From NCBI GenBank assembly GCA_036768485.1, contig JAVLUZ010000142.1, positions 11,709,456 through 11,773,455 of the forward strand: 64,000 bases of DNA. Direction: 5' to 3'. Of this stretch, positions 54,301 to 64,000 are shown piece after piece (the stretch's first letter is position 1; every line of letters starts with the position of its first letter). The stretch comes from Mermis nigrescens. Taxonomy: Eukaryota > Nematoda > Enoplea > Mermithida > Mermithidae. The notes under the pieces were generated by a model. It did no database searches. It saw only the letters and a program-made list of their open reading frames with translations, and was not told the origin of the DNA. Position numbers and translations under genes: made by a program.

Positions 54301-57300
54301 ACGTGTCTGAGTAACACATTCGCTCACTTGTTGGGGGCTAAAACGTTTCGACGAGCTTTTCAAAAATAGCTTAAGAATGCAGAAAATTATAAGTGTAAAG
54401 TGTAAACCGAAAAATCAAATATTTTGCGGAGGGCCAATTTTTCTTTTGAAATGTTGCCCCTGAGTTGTAGATTACGAATCTTAATTTAAAATTTCTTACA
54501 CTCAATGGTGGTTGTTGAACAAAAGTGTAAAGTGTACGCGTTTTTTACTCTTTGCGTATCCTAAAGCTTATCTAACTCAATTTGGGTTTCTGTGCAGTCC
54601 AATTGGTTTTATAATGTAGAGGGTTGCAATATCTCAAAACCAAAATTTTTTTCTCTTTTAAGGCAATATTTCTTGATCTGTGATCGTTTTTGTGTGAAGG
54701 GTTCGAGATGAAAAAAATTCTTTAGCTGCTCCGCTAAGTAGGCGGAACATGCTGATTATGCTTAAGATACGCCCTGACCTAAGCGTTACACATTCTAGTT
54801 TATTTTGTTCCTATACACCCAATATTGCGTTATTAGCGCAAGTGTAAAGTTTACACTGAGAAGCAATTATCCGCTCAGAGCAATGGGTATGGTCATTCTT
54901 ATTTTAAAAGTGATCTCCGTAACGTCAGAATAACGAATCTGACCTTTAAACTTTTCTACAGCCGGAGGTTGTTGAGCTGTGAAGAGGTGAAGTTTTAATT
55001 AAGCACATGCTTGCCAATGCCAATACTTAACTCCGTATTGCATAATTTTTGATCAATTTTTTTATTTCAAAGATTTTTGACTCATCTTTAAATCATTTTA
55101 TTCGCAAACATTTATTGTTTTGAAGGTTAACTGGAATGAGAAACATTTTTCAAAAGACTACCAGCAAATTACTTTATAATAATAATAATTCTCATGCGCT
55201 GTCTTTATCAAACCGATTCCAATATTTTTTCTTGTTAAAATCCATGCATATTTATGTCTGTCCATTTTTGGAATGTATGCGGCTCATAAATTTCCCTAAA
55301 TTGTTTGCATTTGCTGACACATCGACCGGATTGTTGATTTATGGCTGGAATCGTTCATGTTGTCTTGTTCCACTACTAATTTTTGTTGCTTTCTCGTGCA
55401 TTGTTCAATTGCATGCGATTTTTGGCGGCCGACACATCATTGCGTTGGTTTACACACTGATGTGTTTGTTGCCTCATGCCTGGCTTTCGCTTGCTGTTTC
55501 TGTCGATGCAGGGGCCGGTTTCAATATAGCGACTTAAATCTGGAATCAGACTTAAGTTCAAAATTAGAACTTAAGTCTGAACTTAGCGGTTTCAATAAGA
55601 ATTTTAAGTTCAGACTTAAAAGTCCGAACTTAAGAATAAGCCGGTTTCAATAAAGTTAACTCACTTAAAAAAATTAAGTTCCGACTTAAGTTGCAAATAT
55701 TTAAGACAGCAAGGAGCTGTCTTAAGTCAGTTAATTGGTACGAGTAGTATTTTATAGCTATAGCTATCACTTTGGTTGTAATAAATATTGTTTTATTGTT
55801 TTCGTTTAAAGGGTTTATCATTGCGATGAATATTGAATAAGAGTTCTCGAAAATATATGATTGTTTAAGTATAAAGCCAGTTTATAAAATATTTTTGGCA
55901 TAAAAGCTAGATTTAGAATATTATTTTTATTCATTTCCGGAATAAATATAAATATCTTTATTCTACAGGATTTAGAAACTAATGTAAACAAAAATAAAAA
56001 AATTAACAACCAAGTTCGGATTAAATGAGCAGAATTATCAGGAAACGTGAAATTTCAGCCTACGGTGATCCTGTAACCTAAAAAACCATCGGTGATCTAA
56101 ATTAGAGTGAGAACTACTACTCCAAAACTAGACAACTCTCATAAAGTTAGGTTTTCTCTAATGTAATGAAATGTTTCAATGACAGGCGTGGACAGCGTTT
56201 CATCATTCGTGATTATGCAGAAAATTCCTAGGAAGGCGCTGTTTTTAGCTATCGTTTTGCTAAAAAAGCCAAATTTTCGGCGCTTCGCGCAGCATATATC
56301 CATTATTCGATTATACGAGCATTTTGTGTAATTTATTCAAATTTTTCGATATTTTTTCGAAATTGCTTTTGTTTTTTACGCTTTAGAAAGATAGAGCATC
56401 ATCATAACGCCAAAAAATGTTTTTAACCCGCATCCACCGTTTTTGAGCTCAAAAAATTCTAGAATAACTTTTTGGCTCCACTCCCCTGCTCCTCCAGAAT
56501 TCCCATGCTATGCATGTTTAGTAATGATCAATTTTTTGTAACCAAAAATCCTGTGATATTTACGGTTAAATTTATTGAGTTAACGGTTTATAATCTGTGT
56601 TTCGGCATGTTTGACTGCTCAGATAGCGTACGTGCGCTCATGATCTTAAGTTTGAACTTGTTTAGAACTTAGCCGTATTCTACAGGCGATTTGGCGTTGA
56701 ATCGATTTAAGTTGGGCATTTAAATCGTCGTAATATGTTAAATCGTATTTACAAAGGCGATTTAGCTTAAATCGATTTGAAAATCACTCCCTTTTAAATC
56801 GAGATTTTAAATCTACTGGAAGCAGGTTTAGAGCTCGATTTAGGGCTGTCATTTGTGTTGTTTGCGACGTTGTTTGATTATGGAATTACTAGTTTTTCGA
56901 TAACATTGATTGAATAGAAGAAATAGATCAGAATCATGTGGATCAAATTCAACGGCAAGTGAAAGAACGCAACAATCCATTTATTGCTGACTAGCTGAGC
57001 TACCCGGCGTTGCCCGGGCTGAACTTAGGCCTGATAGCTATATGGAATTGAGATATCTCTTGTATTTTTTATTTTTCGGGACTTTTGATGTTTTTGGGAT
57101 ATTTCTAAAAAAATTGTTGGTAAAAACCATATTTAATTTTTTGGATTATTTTTAAATGTTTTTTTGTCAATCACTTTTTCGATCAAATCCATATTTTTGA
57201 CGTTACAGAATGGTTTTGAAAATTCTTTAGCTAAAATCATATTTTTGATGTTTTGGGATGTTTTGGAAAATTTTTTTGGTCAAACCATATTTTTGATGTT

Positions 57301-60300
57301 TTAAAAATTTTTTGTTTGTTGTAGCAAAGGGTGTCATATATCACGTGATATCTTATATCACTCATATGTTATAGCAGAGGGTATCTTCTATCTTATATCA
57401 CTGCATGTTATGGCACAGACAGGGTATCTTATATCACATCATTGTACCGTATAGCATTGCCCATCTTGTAGCATTATGTAGGCCATATTACGTCCGATCC
57501 TATGTTATAACGCACGCAGCGACAAAAGCACCGTAACCCGAAAATAGTGTAAGCTGAATTTATTCCGATTTTCGAAATATGGTAAAAAAATCGGCCATGC
57601 TTGAGCATAGGAACGCCTCCCGCTTTACTCCTGTACAGGGTGCATGGGTGGGGTTGGTGAAATTTAAATGTCGCTACTACACCCCCAGCCGGTAGGCCGA
57701 GCTCGGGCCACGTCAGCCCACCAAGTGTTATGGGGCCGGAGCCAACCCCGAACATACAAACGCTCTTTCACAAATATAACTATAGTCGATAATGACGAAG
57801 AGTTTCGAATTCACTATTGCTTAAGAAAGGAAACAGAACCAACATTTATCTTTATTAGCCAATGCTTTTGAATTGCTTTCCTTGTTTTCCAATATTGTTG
57901 CTCTTTGACGAACGCATTCAAGTGAGAAATACAATGCCTCAGTCTCGAAATTTGGTTTCCTAGCTTTAGAATGACCCGACATATTGAATTCGTTTGTGGA
58001 AGTGTATACGTAAATCAGCAGTAACTATCAAAAGTTTCACTCCAGACGCAAATTTTTCCACATTATAGTGCAAAATGTCAAGAAGACAATACGGAAAACC
58101 TTTCAAAACTACCTGTGTACATATTTTTTGCTTGTTCCTTCATTATTCTTGTTATGCAGACAGTATTTTTTATGCACTTTAGGTAGGGATGTCCGCTTCC
58201 AGGTTTTTCAGAAAAATCGATCACGGTTCCGATTCCGGTTCTTGGAAAACAAAAATTTCGGTTCCGGTTCCGGTTCTCGGTTCCTATGTTAAAGTATGTA
58301 CGCTCTTGATAGCTTCACTTCAACCGGAACATGTGACGATGTAATCGAAAGATAAATTATTCAGAAAGTAGTTTCAATCTGGCAACTGCACGTTCAAATA
58401 AGTTTTACGTCTAGTTGACAATTTACTTATAAATCACTGAATATTATCTAAGTGTTTCTTAATTGGAGGCTTATACGAAATGGAAATGCTTAATTCATGA
58501 CGAAGATCTGCTGCAATGGTGGAAAGAGAAGTCGAAGAATTTGCCGATTCTCGCGTTTATAGCTAAGCAGTATCTTGCAGCCAGTGGCGGATCTAGGATT
58601 TTCCTGAGGTGGCAGTATCCCAATTTTTCCAAGAACAAGTCGAAAATAGGTCCAAAAATTTGCCCATAACGCGCGAAACAGCGTTTTTTTGGCGTTTATT
58701 TTTAAAATATAATTTACCCGGAACAATACTAAGTTTTAGTCTGTAAACTTTTGGGTAATAATAGGTTGAATTGCTGCTTCATGTCTTCACTAAATTCTAT
58801 GGAGTTCGATTTTTAACTCTAATTTTAAAAACCGATAACCGACTCCAAAAAAAGATCGGCTCCGGTTCCGGTTCTTAGAAAATCAAAAAATCGGTTCCCG
58901 GTTCCGGTTCCGGTTCTTTGAATATCAAAAAATCGGTTCTCGGTTCCGGTTCCGGTTCCAAAAAATGGTCGGTTCCAGCCGGTTCCGGTTAACCGGCACA
59001 TCCCTAACTTTAAGTCGATTTAGTTAAAATATTGTTGAACCGTCCTGTTTAAATACGATTTATCCCTAAATCGTCGTTGCCTTAAATCGAGTTAAATCTC
59101 GATTTAGTATAATCGATTAAAGCTAAATCGCCTTTGTGAATAAGGCCCTTAAGTTCAGACTTTGATTTAATATGGAACTTGTCTTATTGAAACCGGCCCC
59201 TGGATTTTACTTTAATTAGATTAGTAACGTCATTGGCGTGAATTTTAATTAAATAAATTTCCTGACTGTCCACACTTGATATTGAAGCTATAAACTATTG
59301 AAGAAAAAGTAAAAATTGTTGCTGCTAATCTTTGCTTAAGCAAGCTCTGGATTTAACTTTCCTCGAGCAATTCTGGTTTGAAATACATTAAAAAAATATT
59401 TACGCTAATTTTTAAATCTATGCAGCGGGCACTTCTACGTAGCTTTTTTCCTCTGATTAAGGTTAATTAGATTACCTTTTTGTAATGAGAATGCAGTGTT
59501 TAAGAGCAAAATCATGCTAAGAAAAGTATAATACTAGCAAGAAAAAATGCTCCGATGGAGCAAAAAACATTAATATTCTTGGATTTCTTTATTCTTATGG
59601 ATGTAAAAGGAGGGGACTAGGGAAAATTTCTCTATACGCGCAAAAGCCGTAAGAATGTGCTGAACAGTTAGACTTCCGCTAAACAGTGCAAAAATGGAAG
59701 TATATTCTGCGGCCTGTGAAAAATCAAGTTTCAGTCACAAAAAAATTTTCACTGTTTTGCTAAGAATGATTGAAAAGCTTTCATGTTTGTTAAACAATTG
59801 ATTTATAATTTATTTCACGTAACCGTACCTTTCAACATGCTCTGATGGAAAAACAAGATTATCGAAGTAAACTTTACACCTCCAGGCCAACTTAATTCAG
59901 TCTTCAGAAACAGGCATAAGCCGCAGAATATACTTCGATTTTTGCGTTGTTTAGAGGAAGTCTAGCACATTTTTATGGCTTTTGCGCGTATAGAGAAATT
60001 TTCCCTAGTCCCCTCCATTTACAGCCTTTAGAATAAATAAATCCATTTATATTCACCTGTTTTTGCTCCATCAAAGCATTTTTCTTGCTAGTAATTGACT
60101 CAGTCAGAATCAATTGACAGTCAAGTGCGCGCCGCACTTAGAAGCGCCACAGCATGACATAAATCACCTCATTGCCATCCGTACAAAATACTCATGTAAC
60201 AATAATAATAATAATAATAATAATAATACCAAAATAATAATGATAATAATAATAATACCAATAATGAATAATAATAATAGTAAAAGTAATAGTAATCATA

Positions 60301-60412
60301 ATAATAATAATAATGATAATGATAATAATAATGATAATAATAATAGTAATAATAATAATATTACCAATAATAATAATAATAATAATAACAATAATAATAA
60401 TAATAATAAATG

Positions 60413-60494
<82 letters not shown>

Positions 60495-60523
60495 CAATAG
60501 TAATAGTAATGATAAAAATAATA

Positions 60524-60574
<51 letters not shown>

Positions 60575-60945
60575 TTCTGACTTAATTTTTCTTAGAATCA
60601 GCTGAAGTTCCTGGACTCTATAACGCTGACAAAGTTGTTCGCTCAGTGGACAATACTGTCTCATCAATGACTAAAATTAATGACTCGACATATGTCAGCA
60701 TTAATATGAGTACCACGACCAAGGACTATGAGCAGTTGCCAATTTGCGATGAGCCAACATTGTTCGATATCTTTATCGATTTTTTCACCGATTTCTCGGG
60801 TGACTCGGACGAACTTGGAAGATTTGTTACTACGGTTTTAGCGAATTGTCACGAAAATGTTTTATCGTATATTGCTCAATACGAAAGTGTATGGCATTGG
60901 CTGGAGGCTGATAAACTGATTTGGGGATTGGATTTCGATTTTTAG
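48328..60945 (+). CDS. hdc: Headcase-like protein (hdc/HECA), 4 exons
   Basis: Join of 48328-48372, 49759-50015, 52391-52710 and 60596-60945, 323 residues, with matching phases (0, 2, 1) at all junctions. Residues from about 45 (CICPLPDGCRIGEPVNADDP, then FSCSNEPIKCNQLLFMHPTC) resemble the N-terminal Cys/His-rich headcase domain. HLWTGSAFGK and KCTCGGFLRR in exon 3 match its Trp-Thr and Cys-x-Cys-Gly motifs. Exon 4 has DELGRFVTTVLANCHENVL, like the middle headcase domain. Headcase proteins control tissue growth and progenitor quiescence in insects, with Unkempt as partner. This one is short and lacks the usual C-terminal Cys-rich part. Exon 1 is inferred. Confidence 0.78.
48610..48988. mobile_element. 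Long-TIR element with 9-bp duplication (Mutator-like), headcase intron 1
   Basis: Arms of about 65 bp (48610-48675 and 48915-48988, inverted; GGCATACTTA ends). Flanks GAGACATTG and GAGGCATTG form a 9-bp duplication with one mismatch, as for MULEs. A left-truncated CATACGTGGG-family copy fills the centre (about 48676-48890). Confidence 0.75.
49217..49672. mobile_element. Decayed CAGTGGCGGATC-family hAT-like element
   Basis: Left CATTGGTGGATCCAAGATTT and right GGATTTAGAGAAGGCGGG (reverse complement) match the family's ends. Lies in headcase intron 1. No duplication recognised. Confidence 0.5.
49759..50015 (+). CDS. hdc: Headcase exon 2 (N-terminal Cys/His domain)
   Basis: Acceptor TGATTTTCTAG, donor GTATGC. 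An in-frame TAG lies just before the exon, consistent with an intron. Encodes the Asn/Gln-rich lead-in and the C-x-C ... C ... C ... H..C zinc-binding pattern of the HECA domain. Confidence 0.85.
50280..50830. repeat. Two adjacent CAGCATGGCC-family repeats
   Basis: In headcase intron 2: 50285-50575 and 50570-50820 share TTATACCAGTTTTTGAGGTC/TTTACACCAGTTTTTGAGGT and end AGATCGGCCATGCTGTG. A third, weaker copy is at 50945-51240. Confidence 0.6.
51360..51660. repeat. Repeated GGTTGCTSGACT units
   Basis: Four imperfect units (GGTTGCTCGACTCGACC, GGTTGCTGGACTCTTCC, GGTTACTCGACTGAAGCC, GGGTTGCTGGGCTTTACC) at 50-90-bp spacing, alternating with TTAAGGTAAATT blocks. Headcase intron 2. Confidence 0.6.
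52391..52710 (+). CDS. hdc: Headcase exon 3
   Basis: Acceptor GTTCGACTTTTAG, donor GTAAAT. Begins by completing an Arg codon, then SSGPRARRDD, the LKHLWTGSAFGK motif and SKCTCGGFLRR, followed by a Lys/Pro-rich linker (RKKKPKKDLP). Confidence 0.83.
52711..54389. other. Headcase intron 3, first part
   Basis: AT-rich, no exon with matching phase found. 53160-53200 has GGGGCGGCTGCCGCCCTCC, a repeat fragment. 53935-54240 is unusually rich in CGCTCC/TTCGCT words but not clearly tandem. Confidence 0.35.
54390..54990. repeat. GTGTAAAGT units in headcase intron 3
   Basis: Three to four units with GTGTAAAGTGTAAAC, CTTACACTCAATGGTGG and GTGTAAAGTTTACACTG cores, related to the array at 38930-40930. Confidence 0.6.
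56990..57480. repeat. ACCCGGCGTTGCCCGGG repeat and ATATCA-rich tract
   Basis: CTAGCTGAGCTACCCGGCGT followed by TGCCCGGG at 56991 resembles a widespread arthropod repeat end. 57330-57470 has irregular repeats of TATCTTATATCAC and GTTATAGCA. No coding sequence. Confidence 0.5.
58184..59006 (+). mobile_element. Sister copy of the chimeric hAT
   Basis: Ends TAGGGATGTCCGC and TAGGGATGTGCC (reverse complement) with GGTTCCGGTTCC arrays; flanks ACTTTAGG and ACTTTAAG (8 bp, one mismatch). The plus strand at 58463-58582 encodes the dimerisation fragment (EDLLQWWKEKSKNLPILAFI). At 58583 the CAGTGGCGGATCTAGG element begins at the same point as in 15998-17596; an internal deletion then joins to the tail. 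Confidence 0.9.
59534..60091. mobile_element. Foldback element (CTAGCAAG), second copy
   Basis: Inverted arms of about 180 bp (59534-59715 and 59918-60091) match those at 41895-42658. TA on both sides. Lies in the headcase last intron. Confidence 0.85.
60198..60572. repeat. AAT trinucleotide microsatellite
   Basis: About 375 bp of AAT/ATA repeats with scattered variants, ending 23 bases before the headcase exon 4 acceptor. Frames through it give Asn, Ile or Tyr runs only. Confidence 0.97.
60596..60945 (+). CDS. hdc: Headcase exon 4 (C-terminal part)
   Basis: Acceptor CTTAATTTTTCTTAG directly downstream of an AAT microsatellite. Phase fits exon 3. Contains an acidic stretch and SDELGRFVTTVLANCHENVL, then ends LIWGLDFDF and TAG. 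The match to the headcase middle domain is weak-to-moderate. In the -1 frame 60921-61115 is also open, so the true C-terminus may differ. Confidence 0.7.
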
Positions 60946-61115
60946 CAATGGGACAGCATATTGCAAATGATTTAGATTCCACTTTAGATGAAAATAACTC
61001 CAGATGGTACGCTAACGGTGATAGATTAATAGCAAATGATACTATTTCTGAGGTACGATTTATCGCATCAGTCAACCATATTTTAAGTACTGTTTCCCAA
61101 TTACTAAATTATTAA

Positions 61116-61788
61116 ATTAAATTATCATTCCAAATCAATCAATAATTTTCCAGTCAATTCCAAAATGACATCTCTGACACCGTCTAACATTGAATTATTT
61201 TTGATGGGTATCTGACAAACATTCATGATTTTGAAATTGATTTTTTGTGACAAAAGACTCGTGTCATGGATAGCCAAGGTGGTCGTCGCTGCTTTTTTTG
61301 CATGAGCTTCTCGTACATGTCCGAAAATCTCCGGAAGTCTTTGTACGACCGGAAATTTTTTTAAAATTTTTATAACCTTTCAGCTAATCTTATACTGAAA
61401 AACTGGATGAAAGCTGAAATAACTTGTGTTTTCTGACTTAAAAATGATTCTGCGATTGCAATATACTGACTGAATCTCGCAATTAAGATCCTTGTGCATA
61501 TGACTCTAATGTATCACCTAAATATAAGGAAGTTGATTTTCAAAGAACGGAAAAAGTGCTGACTGCTGAGTTGTCAAATAGTTCTTATTTCCTGCATAGT
61601 GATAGTTGGAATTTTCAAACGATGAATTGAAATATTCTCTAGCAAAACGCAGCACACCAATAACGCACAATTTTATTCGTACTATTTCCTTCAACATTTT
61701 TTACTATATTTTTGGCCTACTTTGGGTATAGGGAATTGTATTTCGAAAAAATTGAATGTACATTACAATACTTGTACATATGACAGCA
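61116..61788. other. Downstream of headcase
   Basis: Probably 3' UTR at first. ATTAAA occurs near 61114. From about 61300 weak TTTGTACG repeat traces. No gene. Confidence 0.4.
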
Positions 61789-62135
61789 TGGAAATCCTGG
61801 AGAGTCAGCTTCGAAAAATTTTTCAAAGTGTTTTTCTGGCTAAAAACAATGGGTAGACGTCAAAACAATATTTCTGACGTTTTTGACAATATTCGTCCTT
61901 TCTAGCGCATGAGAACATAAAAAGTATCGAAATAAACGAATTCTAGTGAATTGAACAAAATATTCAAAAAAAATGAGCAAGGCACGAAACGCCAAACTTT
62001 GACATTTTTTAGCCAAAAGTTAGGCAAGGACGCCTTAAAGAGCGTTCGGAAAATCTTGAATTCTGAGGACATCGCAGCCATTTTGTGGGGTCGGTAGCCA
62101 TTTCAGGGGTCTAAATGCACCAAACCCCTACCATA
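61789..62135. repeat. CAGCATGGGAATTC-family repeat copy
   Basis: Starts ACAGCATGGAAATCCTGGAG, holds AAACAATGGGTAGACGTCAA, and ends near ACCCCTACCATAGG. Confidence 0.55.
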
Positions 62136-62179
62136 GGTGCGCAAGGTCAAATTTTCAGGGGGGTGGTGAAAACCAAAAA

Positions 62180-62555
62180 TCGGTAGATAGCTATGTGCTT
62201 CGTAAAAACAGATCTATAGCCTTTTTGGGCTCAGAAAATTAGCTAGATAGCCTTTCTGGGCTCAGAAAACTAGCTATATAGCATTTTTGGGCTCACAAAT
62301 ATAGCTACATAGCCCTTTTTGGACTAAAAATAGCTATTTACTCCTTTTTGGAACCGAAAAAAACAGCTATGCATTTATTTTGAATTGAGAAAAGACAACT
62401 ATATAACAATTTTGAGCTCACACAATAAGTTTCAGAGTCCAGAAAAGGCTATACAGCAAGTTTTCTGAACCCAAAAAGGCTATATAGCTCGTTTCTTGAG
62501 CCCAAAAAGGCTAGATAGCAATGCTTTTTTGAGTCAAAATGGTTGTACAGCTATT
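62180..62555. repeat. Head-to-head tandem array (AGCCTTTTTGGGCTCA)
   Basis: About five units of TAGCCTTTTTGGGCTCAGAA at 35-45-bp spacing (62210-62345), then several decayed units, then the same unit inverted (GAGCCCAAAAAGGCTATATA) at 62440-62530. Confidence 0.8.
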
Positions 62556-64000
62556 TAGTCTTTCAAAGTTTAGGGGAATACCCCCTCAACCCCATGCTCT
62601 TGTATGCCTCTACACACTAGAAAATGCATGCTCATATTCAGGGGGCGGGAAGGTGGAAGCCGCCCTCACCGAAATGGTAATATTATTAATAATATTATTA
62701 TTCTTTTCAATTATATATTATTATTAATATCACTTATTATTATTAAGATTAAATACATGACAGAAGCTAGGAAATTATTCGTAATTCTTGGGAATCTATC
62801 GATTTTGGGGTAGTAGGCCTTCCCGAAGTCCAATCCTTCCTCTGCCCATATTTAACTTGCAGTATTCTTCTCTGAGTCGCTTAGTGGACAGTTTTGTAGT
62901 ACTGGGCTGGTTGCGATTGTTGTGCATGTGGAGATGGGTTGGAAGGAAATTTAATTTTCTCGAAAAATGGAAAAGTGAAATATGGCGCAAAGAAAACATA
63001 ATTAAAAATTTACAAAAAATGAAAAGTTTTTCATGTAATTAATTACTTTTCGTTCACATCAACATAAACTAGTGAAATCAGTTTTTTTGCAAAATTTTGA
63101 TATCAACGGTACGTTTATGCGATTTATTTTCGGAACTTGTTCCAGGTTGGCCCGAGTCAAGTAGTACAAACCCATGGTTGCAAATGCAATCAGGCCCGTA
63201 TCCAGGATTCGACCAATCAGGCCCAGTATCCATGATTTGGCTAAGGGGGCGGGCTCAATAGGAATAGGATATCTCTGAAACTTCGTTGAAATTGCTTGCA
63301 AAAATCGTATTTTCGAGGTCTTCGTCAATGCATCCTAAAGATCATAAAATGTTAAGCTTTCTGAAAAAATGTTTGCTGGAAAGGCTATAAAAAGTGTTGT
63401 TTTTGGTCACGCTTGAGTCAACACAACACCATTGAAACCACTTTACATATGGCGCGAAGCGCTGAAAATTTGAAGATTTAACGACAAAAAGTGCGGTTTT
63501 TACATCTTCCATGCATTACCTTATCGTTTAAAATTATTTTCTTCGGTCAGGGATGGGGGCTCGACTTCTCTCCATAAATGTGACCATGGTTGCAATAATT
63601 TGTCATAAGACTCGACCTTGAATCTCCAAGTTATCTGATCACGAATTAATAACCGGATCTCGACAGAGCATTGCTGCTTTGTTGAATAAGCCGTCGAGTT
63701 TACGTCCCAATATATTGAGTCGGCTACTGAATGAATAAGATACCGCTTTGAATCACCGGCTCATGAATTAGTAATCGAAATGGAAAGATGTGACATCATT
63801 AATTTTCGGGAATGGGAATATCAAAACAGCGAGCGTTATTCCGTCCCATAAAGACAATATGTATCATTCGATGTATTAAATAAGCTGACTGCCGATCCTC
63901 AAACATTGGCGCTGACCCTCAACACAATTTCTTATTTTCCACAAAACCCAAGAAAACTTGCTGTTTTAGCGTTGTAGCGAGTTTCCGCTTAAGGTCTTAC
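62556..64000. other. Right end, repeats without a recognised gene
   Basis: AT-rich AATATTATTA tract at 62676-62750. At 63190-63250 CAGGCCCGTATCCAGGATT and a second CAGGCCCAGTATCCATG look like hAT-type ends. Frames here have no recognisable domain. Confidence 0.4.

Larger units (their letters stand above)
56672..59148. mobile_element. TIR element with AAATCG subterminal repeats, nested
   Basis: Left GCCGTATTCTACAGGCGATTT and right GGCCTTATTCACAAAGGCGATTT (reverse complement) plus many TTAAATCGATTTAA words on both sides define this layer. It interrupts the outer element's AACTTA..CTTAAG subterminal region. Edges approximate. Confidence 0.6.
55509..59202. mobile_element. TIR element CAGGGGCCGGTTTCAATA, with nested insertions
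   Basis: Perfect inverted ends CAGGGGCCGGTTTCAATA (55509) and the complement ending 59202. Subterminal CTTAAGTCTGAACTTAA repeats on the left and AAGTTCAGACTTTG on the right. The interior hosts a CAGCATGGG-family copy (56220-56510), another TIR element (56672-59148) and an hAT (58184-59006). No clear flanking duplication. Confidence 0.7.

Noticed and set aside
55136..55537. 133-codon plus-strand frame with hydrophobic stretches
   Set aside because: No recognisable family, ends inside the terminal repeat of a transposon at 55509, and lies within the headcase intron.
60114..60667. Several long frames coding Asn, Ile, Tyr or Leu runs
   Set aside because: They are readings of the AAT microsatellite on both strands.

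Overview
The window is a stretch of a repeat-rich animal nuclear genome. Two intron-containing host genes are recognisable, and almost everything else is layered transposable elements. The genes are a ZCCHC9-type zinc-knuckle protein on the minus strand (5 exons, 11541-20260) and a headcase (hdc/HECA)-type protein on the plus strand (4 exons, 48328-60945). headcase is an animal gene, and introns of 1-8 kb packed with hAT, Tc1, Gypsy and CR1-like elements suggest an invertebrate, perhaps an arthropod, with a moderately large genome. The species cannot be named from the sequence.

Layout. 1-10177: a decayed minus-strand Ty3/Gypsy LTR retrotransposon that runs off the left edge. Its long gag has two Ser/Arg-rich tracts, and downstream of the integrase it carries a recognisable DEDDy (RNase D/EXD-like) 3'-5' exonuclease domain. 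Its 5' LTR contains a TA-flanked MITE, and the element sits inside a Tc1 transposase gene. 11541-20260: ZCCHC9 gene; its introns hold an hAT-like element with a nested MITE, a chimeric hAT with a second hAT inside it, and several short repeat families. 20300-31100: repeats, including a CR1-like LINE interrupted by another LINE in the opposite orientation, and two hAT-like elements with CCGG-rich ends and exact 8-bp target duplications. 31131-35085: a nearly full-length minus-strand LINE whose ORF1 and ORF2 share one frame separated by a single TAG. 36000-48300: solo or partial copies of the Gypsy LTR, one split by a 3.9-kb insertion, plus foldback elements, palindrome arrays and MITEs. 48328-60945: headcase gene; its last intron carries a nest of TIR elements and ends in a 375-bp AAT microsatellite abutting the splice acceptor. 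61000-64000: repeats, including a head-to-head tandem array.

The strongest candidate for something undescribed is the exonuclease module fused behind the Gypsy integrase, together with a possible PWWP/Tudor-like segment. Exon structures were inferred by eye from splice signals, reading phase and remembered family resemblance. No searches could be run, so family names rest on motif recognition.
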